Shown one piece after another: positions 44,276-57,400 of a stretch of 64,000 bases of DNA; within the stretch, counting starts at the first letter, position 1; every line of letters starts with the position of its first letter. The translations under genes and the position numbers were made by a program. A model generated the notes under the pieces. It was not told where the DNA came from and did not search any database. It was given only the letters and a program-made list of their open reading frames with translations. Source of the DNA: Symsagittifera roscoffensis (taxonomy: Eukaryota > Xenacoelomorpha > Acoela > Convolutidae); assembly GCF_963678635.1 (NCBI RefSeq), contig NC_087071.1, positions 46,239,095 to 46,303,094 of the forward strand, in the 5' to 3' direction.

Positions 44276-47200
44276 CATCTCGTATATATGCAATTCAGTG
44301 CAGTTTTTGCCTCTATCTGCCTGCGTGATTGTGCATGTACTGGGTGATAACAATCAAACAGAACTATTGTCTTCGTTGATGCAAACATGAGGTCAATAAA
44401 AAGGCGATCGGCGCAATTTCTTTTACATGACATTTTGCCAAAAAATCGCTTAGGCGGAATAACTTGAACGTTTTTCTGTGCAATTCATACAGCATTTTGT
44501 TACAATTCATCGCGTGTTGCAGGTATAATTTTTAATACCTGGCTTATACTTCGGTTTTTATTTCAACTTTTGAAGAAAACGGTGGAACATTTATGCTTGG
44601 GCTAAATTATATTCAGAACAGTTTTAATCTTTAATGAATTGATGTTGAGCAATTTTTGATACTATTCAACAAAATGACGTCCTGAGCGCAAAATTAAATG
44701 AATTTTCTTTTGCAATTTTTTGTGGGGTTATGGAGTTCGGAAATTGCTAATTTGGGAAAATCAATGCTCGCTATTTACAACTTTTCTAATAAAATTAGCT
44801 TTTGCCTGGAATCAAATTTGCCCTTAAAAAATTTGGGCGATATCAAAGATCAAGTATGAAGCTTTCAGTCGTACAAAATTAATACGATCGATAAACTAGC
44901 CTCAAACAAGTTTGGAACTGTTGTGTTGTGTGAATAATTAGCCACGCATAAAAATTTGCGTTATATTTTCCTCATTATAAAGATAAAAAACTCAAAACGC
45001 ACATAAATTTTTTCAAACGATGGTCAAACTGGGTATTTCGGGACTCCCAGGGTGGGAACTCCCAGGGTGGGAACTCCCAGAACTTAGTAAAAAATTGATC
45101 GGATGAATTTTTTTTTGCGATTTGTTGTTGGGTTATGGAGTTTGGAAATTGCTAATTTGGGAATATCAATGCTCGCTATAAATTTTATTAATTTTATAAA
45201 TTAAATTTACAAAAAAAGTCTAGCCATACGTTTTTTACATGTTTAGTAATTTCGTGTTTTTCAATTCTACAAACATTTTACCTGTTTTTGGCCGAAACGT
45301 TGGTGTATCGTCATAAAAAATTGCTGAAAATTTTTGGCAAAAAAGTTAACCATACAGCTTCATTAAGTGGAAAATTTATGACTATCAGTGTTTTGATGGC
45401 AACACTAAAACTTTGTGTAAAAAAGTCAGTGCTTGCCCGAGTCGAGGTTCCGCGCTTAAACAGCTCAAGATGTAAGCGGTTTGAGAGTTTTCCAGCAAGA
45501 GTTGAGCGGTTTGAGCGGCTACAGAAGAAAAAAACGTCCAGATCTTACTTTATAAGACCGCTCAAAAACCGTTTAAAAATTGTGTGGTTATCGAGAAGTT
45601 TTTTAAACAAACCGCTTCAAAACCGCTCAACCCGTTCTTTTTAAAGCTAGATTTTAAGCGCAATTTTCCAAAAAACCGCTCAAATTGTTCAAATCTTGCT
45701 TCATGGAAGGGAAAAATTTTGACTCGGATGAACCAAATTACTTAATGCAAACCGGAATTTTGGTTGAGCACGAACTCGATTTTTTTTCGAACAATGTCAA
45801 AACATACCCCAAACTGGTCTGACATAAACAAGAATTGCCCAAATTTGATCAAACACAGTTGAAACAAGACTGGTCGTATATTAGGATTTTGACTGTCCCA
45901 TTATCCATATTGATTAGTTTTTGGGAAAAAAATATTAAAAAATTGTAAATTTTGGGCAATATCAAAGATCAAGTATGAAGTTTTCAGTCGTACAAAATTA
46001 ATACGACCGATAAACTAGCCTCAAATAAGTTTGGAACTGTTGTGTTGTGCGAATAATTTGCCACGCATAAATGATTTGCGTTACGCTTTCCGCATTATAA
46101 AGATAAAAAAGCTCAAAACGCACATAAATTATTTCAGACGATGGCCACATTGGCGGTTTTGGGACTCCCATGTTGCGAACTTCCAGAACTTAGCAAAAAA
46201 GCGATCAGAGGTAAAAACACTTTTCTCAAATTTGATTTCAGGGTGTCACTATCTTCAATGGGTTATAATACTTTTTTTAAAAAAATTTTTTTATTTCGGT
46301 TGCCGAAGTTTGACTGTATAAAAAAACCACACAAAGCTTAAATATTCTGTTTGTTTCTTAGGTCGCAACAAAAAAATAATTAACCTTTTTTCAAATTACA
46401 AAAACATTCTGTGTAAGTTGAATAGCAACTAGCTATTCTATTTTGTTTCAATTGAACTGTTTCTGAAACATATTTATAATGAAATTACAATTTCACTTTG
46501 ATCTGACTGGGCACGGGAAAAGTTGAAAATTACAAAAACTCACAAACTTTTTGAGTAAATTGTAACCAAAAAGTCTAAAAATTTTATTAACTAAAGCTTC
46601 AAAAACAAAATTGGTTCGAACCTTGTAAAATTGGGCTTTTTGAGTCGTCGAGAGTGTAATTATACTCAATATTGGTGGAGAATATCAAAACCTATATGTA
46701 TGAGTCGAACAGGTGTGAGTCACAATTTGTGGCCGAGAAAGCCGAAACATACGAGAAAACTGTCTAAATGATCAAAAAATGGGGCTTAGGTCGAACAAAG
46801 GACTCTTTTTAATCCCCCACCTGCCATTTTTACCAATTTTTTACCAGAAATTTTCTGTTTACGATGTGCAATTGTTACGAAAGTTGGAATACAGACTATT
46901 TAGGCAATAAAAAAACATATTTGGTCTTCGAACTTAACCTTGTAAGAACCCACGTTACTCCACAAAATCGATGCTTATTTGAGGTGGTGGGAGGGGGTAG
47001 GAAAATGAGCTGAACAAAGTCTGTACAAACAGTGCATTCTTACGTGATGTTTTGCAAAAAAAAAAACAATTTAGATGGAATAGTTTTTTCAAATTTGTGC
47101 AAATCATACAGCGAGAAATTTAAAATGGGAGCTTATTATCAACTTTACAAGTTATAATACAGGACCAAAGTCTGCAATTTGACAAGGGGAACATTGGCTA

Positions 47201-47963
47201 ATTAATTGAGACAATAATTGTATTCACAAATTATAGCACTGCTATAGAATTTAGCATACCTCGTGTAGACTTTGCTTTTTTTCAACTTTCGAATTAAGCA
47301 TTTATGCTTGGGATGATTTATACACAGACCAATTTGATTTTTGAACCGTTTTAACCATATTTTTTTGCTATTCAACAAAATAGCGCTCTGAGCTGAAAAT
47401 CAAATAGAGTTTCTTCTGCTAATTTTCTTGTTTGTTTATGGAGTTTGAAAAATTTGGCAGAAAATTTGGTGTATCACCATAAAAAACATGGAGCATTTTT
47501 ATGGCAAAAAATGCTAATCATACAATTTAATTTAATGCTTATCATACAATTTCTAGATACCGCTCAAAAACCGCTCAAGATTGCAACAGTTTGAGCGTTT
47601 TTTCAGCAGGATTTGAGCGCTTGGAAAAAAAACACTGAAACCGCCCAAATCTTGCTTTAAAAAACTGCTCAAAAACAGTTTAAGTTTTGCGCGGTTTTTG
47701 AACCGTTTATTAGCCTAACCTCTCAAACCGCTCATTTTGAAACAAGATTTATCTTACGCAATCGTCTAAGTAAACCGCTGAGCTCTTGCTTAATTTAGGT
47801 GAAAATTTTCGACTTGGGTGACCAAAGATATTTATTGCAAAGCGGAATTTCAGTCGAGTAAGAACTCGAATTTTTTTTTTTGAACAAAGTCGAAACAAAT
47901 CCCAGGCTACTCTGACAAAAGCAAGATTTTTTTAAATTTGTTTAAACACAATTGCGATATTTT
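44276..47963. other. Inner part of left arm: diverged repeats and CCGCTCAAA motif clusters
   Basis: No gene recognised. Sequence at about 44570-44760 recurs diverged at 47280-47460, and 46620-46920 recurs at 48090-48450. Clusters of CCGCTCAAA/TTTGAGCGG words in both orientations lie at about 45470-45680 and 47555-47790. A GGGTGGGAACTCCCA word is tandemly repeated at 45047-45080. Confidence 0.5.
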
Positions 47964-48653
47964 CAATCAAAATGCGTGGTCATCTCTCAATACATGATCT
48001 GACTATACGTGAAAATTTGAGAAAAACAATTGTGTAAATAAAAAAGCAAAAAATATAAAAAGATCCTAAATAAAACTTCATAAACAGAGCCGGTTCGAAC
48101 CTTGAACAACTTGGGCTTTTTATGTCGTCGATCCTAAATAAAACTTCATAAACAGAGCCGGTTCGAACCTTGAACAACTTGGGCTTTTTATGTCGTCGAA
48201 AGTATACTCAATATCAATGGAGAATATCAAAAACTATTTGAACTGAGTCGAACAGATATGAGGCACACTTTGTGACCGAGAAGGCAAAACATACTAGAAT
48301 ACTGTCTAGATGGTCAAAACATGGTGCTGCGGTGGGTCAAAGGGCTCTTTTTAGTCCCCCACTTGCCATTTTTTACCAGTAATTTTCTGTTTACACCGTG
48401 AATTTCTTACAAAAATTGTAATGCAGACTATTTAGTCTATGAAAAACATTTTTGATCTTCGAACTTAACCTTGTAAGACCCACCGTTACTCCATAAAATT
48501 GATGCTTATTTGAGGTGGTGGGAGGGGGTAGAAAAAAGAGCCGAACAAATTCTGCACAATATTTGTGTGGTCTAATAAGTCAAAACAAACCTTCATTTGG
48601 CAGAGGCGGTCAAAACTTAAAATTCTCTGAACAATTTGTATTAGTATACAAGC
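47964..48653. other. Left part of palindrome spacer
   Basis: No gene seen. From 48061 to 48199 a 69-bp segment (GATCCTAAATAAAACTTCAT... to TATGTCGTCG) occurs twice in direct tandem. The following sequence to 48540 is a diverged copy of 46620-46990. Confidence 0.55.
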
Positions 48654-48777
48654 ACATTCCCTTCCGTTAAGTTGCTGTTTAAATCATACGCGATGGCTTC
48701 TGTACAGCAAAAAACTACTCTCTTTTATTATTAATAAGGACCGAAGCTATTTTTTGTTTGAATAAAAGAATTAGAAA

Positions 48778-49002
48778 TTGCATGTGACATCAAAGAACGG
48801 AACTGAAAAGATTGCGCTGACCAAAGCAGACGGTGTAATAGTAGCTAACATTATTGCATCAAAAGGTATCATACCCGTGAACCACTATGGCGTGGCTTTC
48901 AATTTGCAGTGCATTGCTAAATCAGATCATTTCAGAATACTTTTCAATTTAATTTACTTCACTTTTTTTCAAAGAAATGACGTTTTTTGTAAATCTAACT
49001 AA
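48778..49002 (+). CDS. Hypothetical 74-aa frame of the tandem unit (also 50158, 51360, 52562)
   Basis: MHVTSKNGTEKIALTKADGV... then a C-terminal half that is hydrophobic and T/F-rich. The first 44 residues look more protein-like than the rest, and TTTGCAG after them resembles a splice acceptor, so it may be part of an exon. Repeated in all four units with one to three changes (AFNL/ALYL; RNDV/RNYV). No domain recognised. Confidence 0.25.
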   Translation: MHVTSKNGTEKIALTKADGVIVANIIASKGIIPVNHYGVAFNLQCIAKSDHFRILFNLIYFTFFQRNDVFCKSN

Positions 49003-49482
49003 ATTTCGTTTTTTACCCTCTGTCATATTTCACGAAATATGATCTCAGAAAAAGTTACCTACTTGCTCAGCAGATGATTGTATTAAATTGTTCTCAATTT
49101 GTTTAGTTCTCAATTTCAGCCAAATCAATATAAATAGCATTTAATGATGTCGGTGAATTAGTATCCAGTCGGGTAGATTAAAACATGGTCTAACACTTCT
49201 TCACCGATTACAAAAAGCTGTTGAAAAAATAAGAAAGTGCTAAGCTGTTGAAAAAATTAGAAAGTGCTTTCATTTATTTTTTTTTCAACGGTGAAAGTTT
49301 ACAACATTGAAACCTGAAAAACTTTTTTGTTGTAACAAACTTAATAATTAGTTTCAGAGTCTTGTGATGAAAATGAATTTTAAGATAGAGGAGGTTTAAC
49401 TGGCTATCAATGCAAGCAACTGTCTCAATGCGGCAATCAAGCCAACAATTTTTAAGCTGGTCAAAAAGAGGAGCATCTTAAG

Positions 49483-49680
49483 TCATTTGTATCTGAGAAG
49501 CGGCAAATCAACATAAAAAGAAAAATGAAAAATTAGAACGCATGAATGGAAAAAGAAATCGTTTGCATAGTTTCGCGCACTTTTCCGGGCTCTTTCACAA
49601 CTTTCCGGCATCTTTCCTTCACATAGAGCAAAAACATACTCTTCAACAGTTAGAACATAGTTAACGATGGCCTCGGGCAT
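49483..49680 (-). CDS. Hypothetical 65-aa frame of the tandem unit (also 50685, 51887, 53265)
   Basis: MPEAIVNYVLTVEEYVFALC..., followed by GKMPESCERARKSARNYAND and a hydrophobic C-terminal segment that could span a membrane. Identical in three units; one V-to-F change in the third. Conservation reflects recent duplication and cannot show selection. No family recognised. Confidence 0.25.
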   Translation of the reverse strand: MPEAIVNYVLTVEEYVFALCEGKMPESCERARKSARNYANDFFFHSCVLIFHFSFYVDLPLLRYK

Positions 49681-52600
49681 CTTTCAACTATGTTTTAACT
49701 ATTACAAAGAAGCGGCAACCGAACACTTAGTAGAATCCCAACAGGAAAAATTGCACAACCCACACTGTCAAAAATGGATCAATTTTAGAATTAAAAAATT
49801 CTGCAGGCTAATTTGAGATCGATTTCAGTTTTTAAAAAGTACTTTGAAATAAAAGAAAAATTAAGATCGACTTGGATCAATTTTAAATCAGTTTAAAATG
49901 ATCTAAAATCTACACTGAAAAGAATTGACTTCAGTTGGTTTTGAATTGAAATAAAATGATTTTTAAAATTTTATTTTTCAATGTTTCGAATGACAAAAAA
50001 AGAAAGTTTTATAATGTGTCTTTACAAATATCAACATTCCCTTCCGTTAAGTTGCTGTTTGAATCATACGCGATGGCTTCTGTACAGCAAAAAACTACTC
50101 TCTTTTATTATTAATAAGGACCGAAGCTATTTTTTGTTTGAATAAAAGAATTAGAAATTGCATGTGACATCAAAGAACGGAACTGAAAAGATTGCGCTGA
50201 CCAAAGCAGACGGTGTAATAGTAGCTAACATTATTGCATCAAAAGGTATCATACCCGTGAACCACTATGGCGTGGCTTTATATTTGCAGTGCATTGCTAA
50301 ATCAGATCATTTCAGAATACTTTTCAATTTAATTTACTTCACTTTTTTTCAAAGAAATTACGTTTTTTGTAAATCTAACTAAATTTCGTTTTTTACCCTC
50401 TGTCATATTTCACGAAATATGATCTCAGAAAAAGTAACCTACTCGCTCAGCAGATGATTGTATTAAATTGTTCTCAATTTGTTCAGTTCTCAATTTCAGC
50501 CAAATCAATATAAATAGTATTTAATGATGTCGGTGAATAAGTATCCAGTCGGGTAGATTAAAACATGGTCTAAGATGAATTTTAAGATAGAGGAGGTTTA
50601 ACTGGCTATCAATGCAAGCAACTGTCTCAATGCGGCAATCAAGCCAACAATTTTTAAGCTGGTCAAAAAGAGGAGCATCTTAAGTCATTTGTATCTGAGA
50701 AGCGGCAAATCAACATAAAAAGAAAAATGAAAAATTAGAACGCATGAATGGAAAAAGAAATCGTTTGCATAGTTTCGCGCACTTTTCCGGGCTCTTTCAC
50801 AACTTTCCGGCATCTTTCCCTCACATAGAGCAAAAACATACTCTTCAACAGTTAGAACATAGTTAACGATGGCCTCGGGCATCTTTCAACTATGTTTTAA
50901 CTATTACAAAGAAGCGGCAACCGAACACTTAGTAGAATCCCAACAGGAAAAATTGCACAACCCACACTGTCAAAAATGGATCAATTTTAGAATTAAAAAA
51001 TTCTGCAGGCTAATTTGAGATCGATTTCAGTTTTTAAAAAGTATTTTGAAATAAAAGAAAAATTAAGATCGACTTGGATCAATTTTAAATCAGTTTAAAA
51101 TGATCTAAAATCTACACTGAAAAGAATTGACTTCAGTTGGTTTTGAATTGAAATAAAATGATTTTTAAAATTTTATTTTTCAATGTTTCGAATGACAAAA
51201 AAAGAAAGTTTTATAATGTGTCTTTACAAATATCAACATTCCCTTCCGTTAAGTTGCTGTTTAAATCATACGCGATGGCTTCTGTACAGCAAAAAACTAC
51301 TCTCTTTTATTATTAATAAGGACCGAAGCTATTTTTTGTTTGAATAAAAGAATTAGAAATTGCATGTGACATCAAAGAACGGAACTGAAAAGATTGCGCT
51401 GACCAAAGCAGACGGTGTAATAGTAGCTAACATTATTGCATCAAAGGGTATCATACCCGTGAACCACTATGGCGTGGCTTTCAATTTGCAGTGCATTGCT
51501 AAATCAGATCATTTCAGAATACTTTTCAATTTAATTTACTTCACTTTTTTTCAAAGAAATGACGTTTTTTGTAAATCTAACTAAATTTCGTTTTTTACCC
51601 TCTGTCATATTTCACGAAATATGATCTCAGAAAAAGTAACCTACTTGCTCAGCAGATGATTGTATTAAATTGTTCTCAATTTGTTTAGTTCTCAATTTCA
51701 GCCAAATCAATATAAATAGTATTTAATGATGTCGGTGAATAAGTATCCAGTCGGGTAGATTAAAACATGGTCTAAGATGAATTTTAAGATAGAGGAGGTT
51801 TAACTGGCTATCAATGCAAGCAACTGTCTCAATGCGGCAATCAAGCCAACAATTTTTAAGCTGGTCAAAAAGAGGAGCATCTTAAGTCATTTGTATCTGA
51901 GAAGCGGCAAATCAACATAAAAAGAAAAATGAAAAATTAGAACGCATGAATGGAAAAAGAAATCGTTTGCATAGTTTCGCGCACTTTTCCGGGCTCTTTC
52001 ACAACTTTCCGGCATCTTTCCCTCACATAGAGCAAAAACATACTCTTCAACAGTTAGAAAATAGTTAACGATGGCCTCGGGCATCTTTCAACTATGTTTT
52101 AACTATTACAAAGAAGCGGCAACCGAACACTTAGTAGAATCCCAACAGGAAAAATTGCACAACCCACACTGTCAAAAATGGATCAATTTTAGAATTAAAA
52201 AATTCTGCAGGCTAATTTGAGATCGATTTCAGTTTTTAAAAAGTATTTTGAAATAAAAGAAAAATTAAGATCGACTTGGATCAATTTTAAATCAGTTTAA
52301 AATGATCTAAAATCTACACTGAAAAGAATTGACTTCAGTTGGTTTTGAATTGAAATAAAATGATTTTTAAAATTTTATTTTTCAATGTTTCGAATGACAA
52401 AAAAAGAAAGTTTTATAATGTGTCTTTACAAATATCAACATTCCCTTCCGTTAAGTTGCTGTTTAAATCATACGCGATGGCTTCTGTACAGCAAAAAACT
52501 ACTCTCTTTTATTATTAATAAGGACCGAAACTATTTTTTGTTTGAATAAAAGAATTAGAAATTGCATGTGACATCAAAGAACGGAACTGAAAAGATTGCG

Positions 52601-53796
52601 CTGACCAAAGCAGACGGTGTAATAGTAGCTAACATTATTGCATCAAAAGGTATCATACCCGTGAACCACTATGGCGTGGCTTTCAATTTGCAGTGCATTG
52701 CTAAATCAGATCATTTCAGAATACTTTTCAATTTAATTTACTTCACTTTTTTTCAAAGAAATTACGTTTTTTGTAAATCTAACTAAATTTCATTTTTTAC
52801 CCTCTGTCATATTTCACGAAATATGATCTCAGAAAAAGTAACCTACTCGCTCAGCAGATGATTGTATTAAATTGTTCTCAATTTGTTCAGTTCTCAATTT
52901 CAGCCAAATCAATATAAATAGTATTTAATGATGTCGGTGAATAAGTATCCAGTCGGGTAGATTAAAACATGGTCTAACACTTCTTCACCGATTACAAAAA
53001 GCTGTTTAAAAAATAAGAAAGTGCTAAGCTGTTGAAAAAATTAGAAACTGCTCTCATTTATTTTTTTAAACGGTGAAAGTTTACAACATTGAAACCTGAA
53101 AAACTTTTTTGTTGTAACAAACTTAATAATTAGTTTCAGAGTCTTGTGATGAAAATGAATTTTAAGATAGAGGATATTTAACTGGCTATCAATGCAAGCA
53201 ACTGTCTTAATGCGGCAATCAAGCCAACAATTTTTAAGCTGGTCAAAAAGAGGAGCATCTTAAGTCATTTGTATCTGAGAAGCGGCAAATCAACATAAAA
53301 AGAAAAATGAAAAATTAGAACGCATGAATGGAAAAAGAAATCATTTGCATAGTTTCGCGCACTTTTCCGGGCTCTTTCACAACTTTCCGGCATCTTTCCC
53401 TCACATAGAGCAAAAACATACTCTTCAACAGTTAGAACATAGTTAACGATGGCCTCGGGCATCTTTCAACTATGTTTTAACTATTACAAAGAAGCAGCAA
53501 CCGAACACTTAGTAGAATCCCAACAGGAAAAATTGCACAACCCACACTGTCAAAAATGGATCAATTTTAGAATAAAAAAATTCTGCAGGCTAATTTGAGA
53601 TCGATTTCAGTTTTTAAAAAGTATTTTGAAATAAAAGAAAAATTAAGATCGACTTGGATCAATTTTAAATCAGTTTAAAATGATCTAAAATCTACACTGA
53701 AAAGAATTGACTTCAGTTGGTTTTGAATTGAAATAAAATGATTTTTAAAATTTTATTTTTCAATGTTTCGAATGACCAAAAAAAGAAAGTACCAAA

Positions 53797-54454
53797 TGGC
53801 TTAAGTTGTCTTACAAACATCAACGACGGCCAGTTTTGAAAAGTGTGCTCAAAAAAGTTGCCTTTTTCTGCGCCCTCTATCCTGAAATTTAGTAAGCAAA
53901 ATTGGGTTTTTTTGGTAGTATAAATACAAAAAAAAATCAAGTATTGCTAAAATATTGACTCCTGACTGTAACCTTGATTTCTATGATAAGGAACTCCTAA
54001 CTGTAACTTTTTGACCCTCTGATTATTATTTTTAAAAAGTATAAACTGGCACCCAAGGCGTCTTTAATACATTTTTAAGTTCATTCAGCCAAGAACCGAT
54101 TTTTTAAATTAGTACGTATACCATCCCTGCCCTTCTGGTACTGTTTTAAAACCTTCATTTTTTGCTGGCTGATTTGGTTTATGTGCATCATTTTCTTGAA
54201 CTTTAAAACATCGGGCACGAGTATTTCTATTGAAAAAAAAAACACATATTGATCCTAAGTTTTCAAAAAATATCAAATTAAATAGGTTTGAAGTCCATTT
54301 AAAATTGCAAAATGTACTTTGTTTTAAATATATCCAAAACCATTTTTGTTAAAACCATTTTTTGTTTCCAAATTAAAGTTACGCCAAAAAAATTGAAATG
54401 GCTATAATCGTCCACAATTCTTAACCAATAATTCTAAAATAAATTTTAAAACAC
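53797..54454. other. Right part of palindrome spacer, no gene seen
   Basis: AT-rich sequence between the array and the right arm, not present on the left side of the spacer. Nothing recognised. Confidence 0.5.
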
Positions 54455-57400
54455 AAAATATCGCAATTGTGTTTAAACAAATTTGAACAAATCTTGCTTT
54501 TGTCAGAGTAGCCTGGGATTTGTTTCGACTTTGTTCAAAAAAAAAAATTCGAGTTCTTACTCGACTGAAATTCCGCTTTGCAATAAATATCTTTGGTCAC
54601 CCAAGTCGAAAATTTTCACCTAAATTAAGCAAGAGCTCAGCGGTTTACTTAGACGATTGCGTAAGATAAATCTTGTTTCAAAATGAGCGGTTTGAGAGGT
54701 TAGGCTAATAAACGGTTCAAAAACCGCGCAAAACTTAAACTGTTTTTGAGCAGTTTTTTAAAGCAAGATTTGGGCGGTTTCAGTGTTTTTTTTCCAAGCG
54801 CTCAAATCCTGCTGAAAAAACGCTCAAACTGTTGCAATCTTGAGCGGTTTTTGAGCGGTATCTAGAAATTGTATGATAAGCATTAAATTAAATTGTATGA
54901 TTAGCATTTTTTGCCATAAAAATGCTCCATGTTTTTTATGGTGATACACCAAATTTTCTGCCAAATTTTTCAAACTCCATAAACAAACAAGAAAATTAGC
55001 AGAAGAAACTCTATTTGATTTTCAGCTCAGAGCGGTATTTTGTTGAATAGCAAATAAATATGGTTAAAACGGTTCAAAAATCAAATTGGTCTGTGTATAA
55101 ATCATCCCAAGCATAAATGCTTAATTCGAAAGTTGAAAAAAAGCAAAGTCTACACGAGGTATGCTAAATTCTATAGCAGTGCTATAATTTGTGAATACAA
55201 TTATTGTCTCAATTAATTAGCCAATGTTCCCCTTGTCAAATTGCAGACTTTGGTCCTGTATTATAACTTGTAAAGTTGATAATAAGCTCCCATTTTAAGT
55301 TTCTCGCTGTATGATTTGCACAAATTTGAAAAAAGTATTCCATCTAAATTGTTTTTTTTTTGCAAAACATCACGTAAGAATGCACCGTTTGTACAGACTT
55401 TGTTCAGCTCATTTTCCTACCCCCTCCCACCACCTCAAATAAGCATCGATTTTGTGGAGTAACGTGGGTTCTTACAAGGTTAAGTTCGAAGACCAAATAT
55501 GTTTTTTTATTGCCTAAATAGTCTGTATTCCAACTTTCGTAACAATTGCACATCGTAAACAGAAAATTTCTGGTAAAAAATTGGTAAAAATGGCAGGTGG
55601 GGGATTAAAAAGAGTTCTAAGCCCCATTTTTTGATCATTTAGACAGTTTTCTCGTATGTTTCGGCTTTCTCGGCCACAAATTGTGACTCACACCTGTTCG
55701 ACTCATACATATAGGTTTTGATATTCTCCACCAATATTGAGTATAATTACACTCTCGACGACTCAAAAAGCCCAATTTTACAAGGTTCGAACCAATTTTG
55801 TTTTTGAAGCTTTAGTTAATAAAATTTTTAGACTTTTTGGTTACAATTTACTCAAAAAGTTTGTGAGTTTTTGTAATTTTCAACTTTTCCCGTGCCCAGT
55901 CAGATCAAAGTGAAATTGTAATTTCATTATAAATATGTTTCAGAAACAGTTCAATTGAAACAAAATAGAATAGCTAGTTGCTATTCAACTTACACAGAAT
56001 GTTTTTGTAATTTGAAAAAAGGTTAATTATTTTTTTGTTGCGACCTAAGAAACAAACAGAATATTTAAGCTTTGTGTGGTTTTTTTATACAGTCAAACTT
56101 CGGCAACCGAAATAAAAAAATTTTTTTAAAAAAAGTATTATAACCCATTGAAGATAGTGACACCCTGAAATCAAATTTGAGAAAAGTGTTTTTACCTCTG
56201 ATCGCTTTTTTGCTAAGTTCTGGAAGTTCGCAACATGGGAGTCCCAAAACCGCCAATGTGGCCATCGTCTGAAATAATTTATGTGCGTTTTGAGCTTTTT
56301 TATCTTTATAATGCGGAAAGCGTAACGCAAATCATTTATGCGTGGCAAATTATTCGCACAACACAACAGTTCCAAACTTATTTGAGGCTAGTTTATCGGT
56401 CGTATTAATTTTGTACGACTGAAAACTTCATACTTGATCTTTGATATTGCCCAAAATTTACAATTTTTTAATATTTTTTTCCCAAAAACTAATCAATATG
56501 GATAATGGGACAGTCAAAATCCTAATATACGACCAGTCTTGTTTCAACTGTGTTTGATCAAATTTGGGCAATTCTTGTTTATGTCAGACCAGTTTGGGGT
56601 ATGTTTTGACATTGTTCGAAAAAAAATCGAGTTCGTGCTCAACCAAAATTCCGGTTTGCATTAAGTAATTTGGTTCATCCGAGTCAAAATTTTTCCCTTC
56701 CATGAAGCAAGATTTGAACAATTTGAGCGGTTTTTTGGAAAATTGCGCTTAAAATCTAGCTTTAAAAAGAACGGGTTGAGCGGTTTTGAAGCGGTTTGTT
56801 TAAAAAACTTCTCGATAACCACACAATTTTTAAACGGTTTTTGAGCGGTCTTATAAAGTAAGATCTGGACGTTTTTTTCTTCTGTAGCCGCTCAAACCGC
56901 TCAACTCTTGCTGGAAAACTCTCAAACCGCTTACATCTTGAGCTGTTTAAGCGCGGAACCTCGACTCGGGCAAGCACTGACTTTTTTACACAAAGTTTTA
57001 GTGTTGCCATCAAAACACTGATAGTCATAAATTTTCCACTTAATGAAGCTGTATGGTTAACTTTTTTGCCAAAAATTTTCAGCAATTTTTTATGACGATA
57101 CACCAACGTTTCGGCCAAAAACAGGTAAAATGTTTGTAGAATTGAAAAACACGAAATTACTAAACATGTAAAAAACGTATGGCTAGACTTTTTTTGTAAA
57201 TTTAATTTATAAAATTAATAAAATTTATAGCGAGCATTGATATTCCCAAATTAGCAATTTCCAAACTCCATAACCCAACAACAAATCGCAAAAAAAAATT
57301 CATCCGATCAATTTTTTACTAAGTTCTGGGAGTTCCCACCCTGGGAGTTCCCACCCTGGGAGTCCCGAAATACCCAGTTTGACCATCGTTTGAAAAAATT

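Larger units (their letters stand above)
40511..47963 (+). repeat. Giant palindrome, left arm (7.45 kb)
   Basis: Reverse complement of 54455-61867. Pairing starts at TCTCTTCATCTTC (40511) and ends at GCGATATTTT (47963). Position sums of paired bases drift only from 102378 to 102418, so indels are few and short. Sampled stretches show isolated substitutions and several translated blocks of 60-118 residues are identical. The arm includes the last 1.8 kb of the Polinton, its target duplication, a tRNA-like sequence, a reverse transcriptase relic and diverged internal repeats. Confidence 0.93.
48654..53796 (+). repeat. Tandem array of four 1.2-1.38 kb units in the palindrome spacer
   Basis: Unit starts ATTCCCTTCCGTTAAGTTGC at 48654, 50034, 51236 and 52438, so units are 1380, 1202, 1202 and about 1360 bp. 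The outer units carry an extra stretch of about 170-178 bp (CACTTCTTCACCGATTACAA... to GTCTTGTGATGAAA) between CATGGTCTAA and GATGAATTTTAAG/AATTTTAAG; the inner two lack it with the same junction. Elsewhere units differ by scattered substitutions. Each unit has a 74-codon plus-strand and a 65-codon minus-strand frame. The element type is unrecognised. Confidence 0.9.

Noticed and set aside
45288..45644. 118-codon frame with many RFE/KRFES-like repeats (and its mirror at 56762-57118).
   Set aside because: It is the translation of CCGCTCAAA-type repeat DNA, with no recognisable protein family.
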